Assembly (NCBI GenBank): GCA_033239525.1 | Contig: BSYO01000022.1 | Coordinates: 14,580,923 to 14,644,922, forward strand | Reading direction: 5' to 3' | DNA: 64,000 nt | From: Nepenthes gracilis | Lineage: Eukaryota > Streptophyta > Magnoliopsida > Caryophyllales > Nepenthaceae | Shown here: one piece after another, positions 55,967 through 64,000 of the stretch | Numbering within the stretch: the first letter of the stretch is position 1 | How the letters are laid out: each line of letters starts with the position of its first letter | Notes under the pieces: model-generated | The model's input: the letters and a program-made list of their open reading frames with translations, nothing else | Told to the model about the DNA's origin: nothing | Database searches by the model: none | Translations under genes and position numbers: made by a program

Positions 55967-56700
55967 ACCTTATGCTAAATCCACATACAATCTTCTTGTA
56001 TCATGGAATTACCAACTTTTACTTTTTTTTTTTTGGTAAGTAAAATTACCAACTTTTACATTATACTACTATTGAGATTCTTCGGAACTATAACGGTAGC
56101 TATTACTGTTTGCTGTAAGAGCTGTAAAATATAGAACTAGTAAGAGGACCGACATAGAGAATCTGAAAATCTTTTTTTAGCGGTTTCTACGGTTCCTTAT
56201 TCCCCCGTTTTCTCCTCATCTTCTTCCTTGCCTCGCTATCCAATCTAATTCAAGACCTAGAAATTTGAAACTTATAGTCTCTAGACTTTTAGACCAAGTT
56301 TTCAAGATTAAGGACATCATGCTAAAAAAGCTATAGATAATTTTTAGAATTCCTATGCCCTTGCTTTCATGATCTGAAAAAAAAGGAAGTTCCCTTGGTC
56401 TTTCTTTTGGTTCCAGAGGTGCTGGTTCGGGTCTAGCTCATCCTAAAGGTCCTTTTGCTGGTCATATAATGTCTTCGCGTGTCTCTCCTTAGACTGATGA
56501 CTCTCCCATTCCATTTTTTTGGAGTAAGATTCAGCCGTATGGTGAATGAAACAACATTCATTGAATGAGTGGACTTAACTATCTTCACTACATGAGAGCA
56601 AGTAAGCAGGTAGTGGTTTTGCGTGAAGATGGTGTGCATGTCTATCTTTGGAATGTCTATTGATGGCGGTATGAATGAATGTGTTGATTGCGGATAGCCC
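55967..56700. other. Non-coding sequence; one micro-insertion
   Basis: No gene recognised. The last part may be further decayed 3' sequence of the SF1 pseudogene. Confidence 0.4.
56023..56043 (-). mobile_element. Micro-insertion: 21-bp retroposon 3' end with TSD
   Basis: T12 followed by ggtaagtaa, flanked by aattaccaacttttac (56007-56022, 56044-56059). Confidence 0.87.
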
Positions 56701-57565
56701 TTTTTTTCCTCCCATGAATATGTGACATAGCCGCAGTAGCATCACTGGCATTTTAAAATTGAACAAAGGCAAAACCTTTACTGACTCCTGTTGTTCACTC
56801 CGTCATCACCTCAACTTCGGAAAGCTTACCAAAACGAGAAAAAATCTCTGCTAATCGAATTTCATCCACAACTACTTGAGGAAGATAGCCAATATAGAGG
56901 TTTGCATCATCTACTTCTTTGCTGGGCTTGCTTTGGGAGCTTGAAGTTGAACCACGACCATGCCCAGAAGAACCCTGCCTAGAATTGCTACCTTGAGAGG
57001 ATGTAGTTGAGGGGCAAGCAGCTAGAAGATCGTTGTAGCTACCACAAATATCACACGGGATCACAAAAGTGTATTTCAAAATAGGGCAGGCATATCGCTT
57101 ATGTCCTTTCGCATGGCACACACTATAAATATTCTTGTCTCGATAAGTTCCATTCTTTTTTGCAAGCTCCTCCAATTGCGCTCATTCATCCCCTCATCAA
57201 TTGGAATTAGTAGTTTCTCAATCATTTTACCTGCAGGATCCAGTGATTCTTGGTTATCTGCCTCTATGAGGCAATGAAATTGTCATCATCCGATTTTCCA
57301 AGTTTCTCTTTAGTTTTCAAGGAGGAACCTTTACCCATTAGAAAAATCTTAGCCCCAGCTTCTTTCTCAATTCTATTTTTTTTTTTTGCATTTTTTTCAA
57401 TTATGAGACCAATAAAATTATACCCGGTCTTTCACCGGTATGCCAATTTTCTTTAAGAACATTGGCGGCTTGTAATCAGGAGGTAAATTAAAGGTGGGGT
57501 GCTAATGTATTAACTTGGAAAACATTTGTTGACGTTTTTGGATAAGTTTCTCGTGAAGCCTGACT
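56700..57565 (-). pseudogene. Splicing factor SF1/BBP (branch-point binding protein) pseudogene
   Basis: Minus-strand reading in the order of plant SF1: a segment before KH (QEVRLHEKLIQKRQQMFSKL, LPPDYKPPMFLKKIGIP), KH core (GYNFIGLII, RIEKEAGAKIFLMGKGSS), QUA2-like helix (ESLDPAGKMIEKLLIPIDEG), LEELAKKNGTYRD, decayed zinc knuckles (CHAKGHKRYACP and CDICGSYNDLLAACP), Ser/Gly linker, then an RRM (DANLYIGYLP, IFSRFGKLSEVEVMTE, VSKGFAFVQF). SF1 binds the intron branch point. At least five stops and several frameshifts break it. It runs without intron-like gaps from KH to RRM, which fits a retrocopy. Knuckle residues are partly lost. Confidence 0.82.
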
Positions 57566-57569
57566 TCTT

Positions 57570-57800
57570 GTGTAATTTTTTCTAGTATGTAAATTGTATT
57601 AAAAATAAAAGAAATTATAATAAATTATATTCTATCTCTAAGTGTTTTGCCTACTTGGAGTTAGAATATAAAAGTTAGGGCCGAGCTCCATGAAACAAAT
57701 CATGGAAACGAAAACAAAAACACAATAGGGTACAACCCAGTGTTTACACAAAAAGATCTAACAAAGGCCTTGGGTATCACCGTCGGCCTTTATTCAAACC
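57570..57800 (-). mobile_element. Old retroposon 3' end, sister subfamily
   Basis: attttttctagtatgtaaat and atctctaagtgttttgccta, then gttagaatataaaagttagg, resemble 41776-41890. The poly-T and terminus are decayed and no TSD is visible. Confidence 0.5.
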
Positions 57801-57809
57801 CTCAGTCCT

Positions 57810-58610
57810 TCATAGCTCCCACCCTTCAGCAATTAGTACCGATAGATCAACCAACGACGGGAAAGCTAATTGCTGGTCCCTAGGTTTCTTGAGGATGGAT
57901 TTCAGTGGCTTAAGGGATGGAGTTTGCTTCATAATTCTTGCTTGGTCTGACCGTGGAGGAGCATTCATCTGATCAGCTAATCCTTGAGATGAAGATTTGT
58001 AAACAGCCCTCACTCCCTTGACTGCAGACAGTAAGGCTGGAATTGATAGTCTAGCTTTATTACTCATCAATGATTTATCATTATCAGATATTGCATCCAA
58101 TACCGAGTGCATATGTTCTCCATCCGCTATAGACACTGATGAACCATCCAGCGGCTCCTTACCCTATTGGGCTAGCTCTTTACAAAATGAAGACATCTAC
58201 AACGATTTAAATAGGATGGAGCTCCTATTTTCTCCACCAACCGTGACCTCTGATGAGCTTAAGGAGTTGTAAATTGTAGACCAAATTAGTCCCGCATCAG
58301 CTTTAGGACCTCCAACTGCCGCACTAGATCGTGGCTCCTCAACTAAAGCTGAAGCATGCACGGGTCTGCTAGCAAAATTATGTTTATCTACATCAGCATA
58401 TAGTTGTTCAGCTTTTGGGCAGCTGTAGGAGTCATTATAGAAAGTCACATTATCAGCAAGGACATTGGCAACAGGGGCATTGGCAGCATATGGATATGAT
58501 GAAGATTGATCTTGTACACTACTTTTTGGCTTTGGATCACATAGGACAGCCTTCAACCTTGTTTGTTCAAATTCCTTCATTCTCACTTTGCTGGAGAACT
58601 TAGTTTGTCA
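57810..58610 (-). pseudogene. Unrecognised broken reading frame (about 260 codons)
   Basis: One minus-strand frame from about 58610 to the TAG/TGA region at 57810 is open except for two stops (near 58197 and 58151). N-terminal part: RMKEFEQTRLKAVLCDPKPK and a Ser/Ala-rich stretch. C-terminal part: ALLSAVKGVRAVYKSSSQ and SLKPLKSILKKPRDQQ. No domain or motif that I recognise. It could be an exon of a decayed host gene, or a body segment of the retroposon whose terminus lies at 57570. Confidence 0.4.
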
Positions 58611-58939
58611 AGTTGCATTTATCAACCTCATGTATTTATTCGTATACCAAGGTTATTATACATTGGTTGAGGTGAGGTATCCTAAGTTACCTGTCGGGCC
58701 TATTGTCTTGAAGGTTTGAGTTCGAAAGCTTGTTGTTTAGCTCAATTAGCCTACCAACTACCTTTATCAGAGATAACCAAGTCGTATTCAAATACAAAAT
58801 CCATCATGAAGTCAGGCAGTTGAAGCAGACCAAGGAGTTTCAATTGAGGATCTTCACCAGCTCACCTAGTTTTCCTTCTTTTACTAGTCTTATCACCTTC
58901 TCCTATTTTACCATCTCCTTCAGGTTGGCTGTCCCATCT
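58611..58939. other. No feature recognised
   Basis: Flank of the 58940 insertion; the T-rich and Leu/Ser-rich short frame here has no support. Confidence 0.4.
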
Positions 58940-61900
58940 CCTTCACCAAGTAAGTATTTTGGATTAATGGGAGAAAAAAATATAATATCAATGTTTTATT
59001 GCCAAGTATTTTGACTTAGGGATAAAACATAACCAGCTGGGACATACCCCGAGCAAAAGTACATCCATGGATGCAAACCAAGCCTCTAGGAGGCCCACAA
59101 TCTACAAAATCTATAGAATTGAAAAATATTACATCATAGTCCAGGGGGAAGATGCCGTAGTCCAACCCCCTGAAACCCGAGACTTCCAGCTGCTGAAGAG
59201 CCTCAGCAGCAGGAAAAAAAAGTTCAAAAACCTACAGCAGCAGGGCCATCAGCCATACACATCAGCTTTCGAACATCCTTGGAACCCACAGTCTGCATCT
59301 AAAACTTCAGCAAGGGAGCATGGTGTTTTCAGCATCCATCTGCTAACCAACACCACACGACATCCCCATCTTTGCCAGCTCCATAGCACTTTTCAACACA
59401 ACCAAACAGCATCTCCAAGGAACAAATCAGCAACAGCCAGCAGTAGCTCAGTTAGCCCGAACTGCTACACAAAAGGCAACAGGCAGGAGGGCCTCCACCA
59501 ACATTTTTCAGCCACCAGTAAGCAGGCTTCAACGACCGATAGCCATCAGCATGGACACCATCATCAAAACAGCTACAGCTTTCACAGGGCATGGCCAACA
59601 CCAACACCCTCAGGATCAGCAAACAAAAAAGCAGAATAAAACGGGACAGAAGTAAATCCAAAGTCCCACAAACCCATTCAGGTCGCAGCAATAGAATCCC
59701 ACTGCAGTCCTCTCATCTGACAACCGGGAGTAAATTCAGCAATTTAGCATGAGCAGACAATACCAGACCAGCCCAGAGGCGTCCACTGCATTCCAATTTT
59801 CATTTGTTGCTACAGATTCAGATACACATCCATCAGCAAACATCATACACCAGGATCAACATTGCAGCACTGCAGCCCAATCAGGAACTCATCAGAACCA
59901 CATATTCAGCAAAACCACATAATCCAGTAGATCAAAGATAGCAGCAGGTTTCACAACTCATCAGAACCTCCTATTAGATCATTATAGCCACATAGTCAAC
60001 CCCATCACCAAAGACATCGACTCCGGGCTACAACAAAAAGGATCCAGCAGCCATTCTAGCAGTAGCCCCAGCCCATCAGGCAGCATGACAGTTCCAGTTC
60101 ATCCAGAAAAAAACAAGGACCCACAGCCACATCCTGCCTACGCCAATGAATAGCCACCCACAGGCTTAAAAACCAGCAAGAACCGTCAAGCTTATTCACC
60201 AGCTGCAAACCTCCAATTTCAGAAAAAATTGGAGCCCCAGCAGCACAGGCAGCATACCAAAACAGGGTCTATTCACCATGGCATACAACAGCATCCAACA
60301 GCACAAACCAGTGGAGGCAGATGAAGTTCCCAGGAGACAGGATATATTTTGCCCGATAAGTACCAAAAAAACCTCCAAGCACAATTCTTATACTCTTTAT
60401 TCAACCACAGGTCAAAATGAAGCAGAAAGAATCCACCAAAAAAAACCAGATCAATTCCAAGATCCCAAAATCAAGACCCAGCAAAAAAAAAAAAAAAACC
60501 CCAGCAGCAAAGTCCTAAGAGGCAGAGGCGCCTCTGGACTTTTTGGAGGCAGCCTTTTTCTTTTTCCTAGACATAGGAGTCTTCCAATTGGCCTCCATGC
60601 CCCTCAATTCATCTACCGAAGAGGAATTTGAGGAATATTGCTTAGTAATCCTCTTGATGGAGCTTGGGGTAAGCATAAATTCATCTAAATCGATATTATG
60701 ATGTTGAGATTCGGAATCCGGGAAATTAGTATCCAAACCATCCATCTGCATATCCAGGAAGCCATCCACACATCTGGAGTCATCCGGAAGCCATAATTGA
60801 TGCGCACACTCAGCTGAAGATTGTGAAATAGCACTCCCAATCTGGTTTCTGTCAACAAAAACCAAAATGGAGGGGAGCGCATCCTGAGTAACAGACCGGG
60901 TATCACCCAAATCCATAATGGCCTGAGGCACCGGACCAGGAAGAGGGGAGTTTGGGTTAGAAAGTGCCAGCGACTCAGTAGAGGGAAGAGCTGGAGTTTC
61001 AATCTCAGGCCCAAAAAGCGGTTCAGTATTTAGGACATCTATTGGGGCCGGGAGAGACTCCGGTTGAGGCAAGGCTTCTTCAGCCACAGAACAAGGAAAT
61101 TGACCAGAATTACCAAACTCGTCAATTGGAGGCATAGTTAATTGGCAACCGGACTCCACATGAACCTCGGAATGAGGGCTTTCGTTTAGGACAGGACCCA
61201 GCCAAGACTTGAACCCGGGGCTTAGGATGAGAATTACAGAACGAACTTGGGCGAGGCATTTTGTCTCCGGATGCCCAATCTGTTGGCATCGAGCGCAGCG
61301 TGTTGGCTTCCCGGCTATAAGCCACATTCACCGAAGCAAATTCAATAGAGGCGAGAACAAGGCGGAACAACGATGGAGCCGGGAAACGGCCCATCCACAC
61401 CAACTTCAACGCACATCTTTGCAAAGGACAGATTTTCCATACGAGCTGTCCCGGGATCAATCAAGAGGAATCCCAATCGTCTTTGGCTAACCAAAGAAAG
61501 ACCCGTGTGAGACCACAATTCGGCGGTATGTTCGACATTTTTATCCAAATTGGAAATCGCTTGTGTTCCTCTTTTGATGACTCCATTCCGGGGCTTCAGT
61601 AGCTTGAGGAATATTGCTTTGCCGGAGAAGATCCATGGACCAGCACATATACATTTGTCCACCATCTCTTCATAAGGGAAGCGAAAAAAAAGAAACCACT
61701 GTCGTTGCCAGCGGTTTGCTTGAGACCGAATCGGGACCATATTTTCTTGGCAATTGCTTTAACAGCCGTGAAATGTGGAGGAGTGTTAAGGAAGTAGCCA
61801 ACCAATGTATGGCTCCAGAAGGAGTTACCTTGTTCAATGACCTCTGGCGGAGGTGAAAGAGTACCATCAAAAGACGTTGTAGCATGGGGAGGGAAGAAAC

Positions 61901-62212
61901 GGAGCTCAGAGCTTAGCCCAGCTCCGTCCTTCTTAACTACACAACCCATGAATGGGGGGACACATCGTTACCGCTGGATTGGACGGGATCAGGTTTCGGG
62001 GTCACAGACGACACAGAGGCCTGGGTCCAAGGCGAAGGAAGAATCGAGGAAGGATTTTTCGAGGGCGAGACGGAGGACTGTGGAGAGGAGTTGGGGGAAC
62101 AGACGGGGGGGCGAACATCGAAGGAGGAGCGTCAGGCAGATTCGACTTTCAAATTTTGAAAATCAAATTTTAGAGAGAAGGAGGAGAACTTCTCTCTAGA
62201 CTAAGCTATTTC
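58940..62212 (-). mobile_element. ORF1-only (HAL1-like) retroposon, likely complete, 11-bp TSD, no A-tail
   Basis: 5' end near 62212 with gaaatagcttagtctagaga, like the leaders at 18123 and 5615. ORF1 lies at about 60515-62100, then about 1.5 kb of CAG-rich tail, then the conserved terminus at 58948-59110 (aagtaagtattttggattaa). TSD ctgtcccatct at 58929-58939 and 62213-62223. The terminal gg and poly-A are replaced by ccttcacc, which is unusual for the family. Confidence 0.75.
60515..62100 (-). pseudogene. ORF1 of the 58940 element: DUF4283 plus CCHC knuckle
   Basis: Reading pieces: CVVKKDGAGLSSELRFFPPH (61880-61940), LSPPPEVIEQGNSFWSHTLV, GYFLNTPPHFTAVKAIAKKI, then DUF4283 segments in other frames to ARMENLSFAKMCVEVGVDG near 61420. 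The knuckle CARCQQIGHPETKC is near 61250-61295. A long C-terminal half (61327-60515) ends PMSRKKKKAASKKSRGASAS-stop. Frameshifts near 61950, 61690, 61500 and 61330. Same architecture as 31484-33123. Confidence 0.78.
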
Positions 62213-62351
62213 CTGTCCCATCTACTACGCCTTCATTTTCCAAAACTTTATGGGTGCTCTTCCTGTTCACTTCCATCATCAAAAAAAGACTTCATTAGAA
62301 TCTCTAGGTTTAACATGGACATCTGTAAAAGTAGAATATGAACATCTGATC

Positions 62352-62756
62352 TTAGATTTGGTACTTCCTTTTGTCTGCCTTCTTTTGTGGCTGATGGACA
62401 TTCAAGAAAGTAGATTCATCTGCTGTTGCATCCAGTGGCCTCTTCTTTTCCCTTGAATTGTTTGAAACAGACTCTGACTGGTGTATAGATTTATCAGCAA
62501 CACTCTTAGAAGATGTGTCAGAAACATCCTTCTCAAATGGATCCTCATTTGGATCAACAACTAATTGTTTAGTCTCAACATCAACACGATCTGAATATGA
62601 TTGAGAAGCACATACTGAAGGTCCCTTAGTTGGTTCCTCCTCTGACACTTTCTTTGATTCATCCACCTTGATGCTATATTTCTTTGTCATCCTTATAAGG
62701 TCTGAAGTTTGATGTTTCCTCATCCTATCAAAACAACTACTAAGGTCTATTCTCAA
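62352..62756 (-). CDS. Possible exon or gene fragment, hydrophilic, unrecognised
   Basis: A 134-codon minus-strand frame rich in Lys, Glu, Asp and Ser (KVDESKKVSEEEPTKGPS; NNSREKKRPLDATADES). A ttag just before 62750 (minus) could be a splice acceptor. No family recognised. Composition differs from the retroposons. It may be part of a host gene whose other exons lie outside or were lost; the neighbouring insertion ends only 130 bp away. Confidence 0.3.
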   Translation of the reverse strand: MRIDLSSCFDRMRKHQTSDLIRMTKKYSIKVDESKKVSEEEPTKGPSVCASQSYSDRVDVETKQLVVDPNEDPFEKDVSDTSSKSVADKSIHQSESVSNNSREKKRPLDATADESTFLNVHQPQKKADKRKYQI

Positions 62757-64000
62757 TTCTAATGTACACTATTTACAATGTCCAAGCTTTTAGAATATGA
62801 CACTACTGAATTAGAGACTGCAAAATGGACTAGCAAGTCTAAAAATGAAAACTAGATGCACCATGAGAAATTATCAAGTTGTAGAAGCACAAGAACATGA
62901 AAGCAGATGAGTCAGTTCTACATAATTACAGTGGCCAATGACATTGAGCCTAGTTAAGTAAATGCATGTTCAAAAGATTACTAAGCAGACACGCATTTCA
63001 AATTACAGTTCCTTTATTGAACTAAAAATAACAATGTAAATTATCCACCGCCAGTATTAAAAAATAAAAGAATCCTCAATTAATATGAGACAAAGAAACT
63101 TCCACCATACAATTAAAAAGGAATTAAGATAATAAGAAAGATAGACGGATTGCCATTCCTTGGCATCATTATGCAAAAGGATGATAACCAAACACAAGGT
63201 GGGCTTGCATGTTACCAAATTTCTTAAATAGAGATAACATAGCATAGCTCCCTTCAAAAAAACTTGCCAATTAGAAATCAATAACCCAATTTAATATACC
63301 ATCCTAACAACAAAGCCAATAAAGAGACCAAAAAGCAAGGGGAAAGCACAAATAATATACTTCAAACACTAATGAAGTGCATTGGAAACAAGTTTCCCTT
63401 GTCGAAATAGCACTAGTTAAAAGAGCAAAGCCCCAAATATCTGTAGCACTTGATAATCAAGTCAAACTCTTGAATTTCATTACCTTTCATGTCACCTCAG
63501 CTTAACCACGTTCTAAATTCAAAGTTAAAGATCTTAATTTATTATTCATTTTATAGAACAATTGTTGAATTTGCACTCTAGACTAGTACCAATTTCTACA
63601 TAACATAGTATGGGTACAGGAATGGATAGTACAGAAAGAAAACTATGGAAAAAGAAATGAAAAATTAGATGAATTCAACACCCAGACACACATCCATTGG
63701 AGGACGTCCGAACCTTAGTAAACCTCATTAGTCGATCATGCCCACAATGATGTAATATGAAAATGGCTACTAGTATGAATACCCAATACTTAAACCAAAA
63801 AGTAAAGAGATCCTCAAGTCAAGAAGTCCTTCAAAGAAGATTTATGACTTCTAAACCCTCATTTTCAATATTTTTAGCCTACTATCCCTATTCTTTCTCG
63901 ACCCTTCAACCCCAAAACCGCACTACAAGCAAACAAAAGCCCTCTCTAACCAAAGATGATTGTTGAGTCTTGATAACCAGAGCTTTATCATTACCTCCTT
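62757..64000. other. AT-rich non-coding sequence
   Basis: No supported gene, repeat or element end. Could be intron or intergenic DNA. Confidence 0.5.

Overview
The window comes from a large, repeat-rich land-plant nuclear genome, most likely an angiosperm. The evidence is Ty3/gypsy chromovirus pol and LTRs, plant L1-type LINE proteins (DUF4283 plus CCHC ORF1, zf-RVT ORF2), a tRNA-derived SINE and decayed plant 18S rDNA. I see no intact host gene. Almost everything is mobile-element sequence in nested layers, with a few gene relics near the right end.

Layout. 1-9.5 kb: a DUF4283 ORF1 element split by a complete 3.85-kb ORF1-only LINE-like element, then a non-coding element tail and the 3' end of an L1 ORF2. 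9.5-40.3 kb: a head-to-tail array of one gypsy (Tekay/Del-like) family whose neighbouring copies share LTRs (564 bp partial, then about 2.12, 1.96 and 2.26 kb); retroposons sit in its gag, protease, reverse transcriptase, RNase H and integrase. 40.7-41.1 kb: a Tat-like gypsy integrase relic. 42.5-43.1 kb: short tandem repeats and palindromes. 43.1-49.6 kb: a partly duplicated 18S/5'-ETS pseudogene with three retroposon insertions. 50.7-54.7 kb: a retroposon fused at its 5' end to a full tRNA-derived SINE. 55.3-62.2 kb: more retroposons, an SF1/BBP splicing-factor pseudogene and an unrecognised broken frame. 62.2-64 kb: AT-rich sequence with one weak ORF.

The most unusual signal is one retroposon family ending in ...TACTTACC-A(n). 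Its copies run from about 3.8 kb down to micro-insertions of 16-25 bp that hold little more than the last 7-9 bases and the A-tail, yet are flanked by perfect 15-17 bp target-site duplications (TSDs). The longest copies carry only an ORF1 (DUF4283 plus zinc knuckle) and no endonuclease/reverse transcriptase, resembling mammalian HAL1 half-LINEs. Three copies are joined at their 5' side to the exact 3' end of a tRNA-derived SINE, each inside one TSD pair, as expected if the reverse transcriptase jumped from LINE RNA to SINE RNA. The conserved terminus read in antisense is a consensus 5' splice site.

All coding regions carry stops and frameshifts. Nothing here looks autonomous, so the enzyme for the retroposons must come from elsewhere. 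The only ORF2 relic (8.6-9.5 kb) has a different 3' end.
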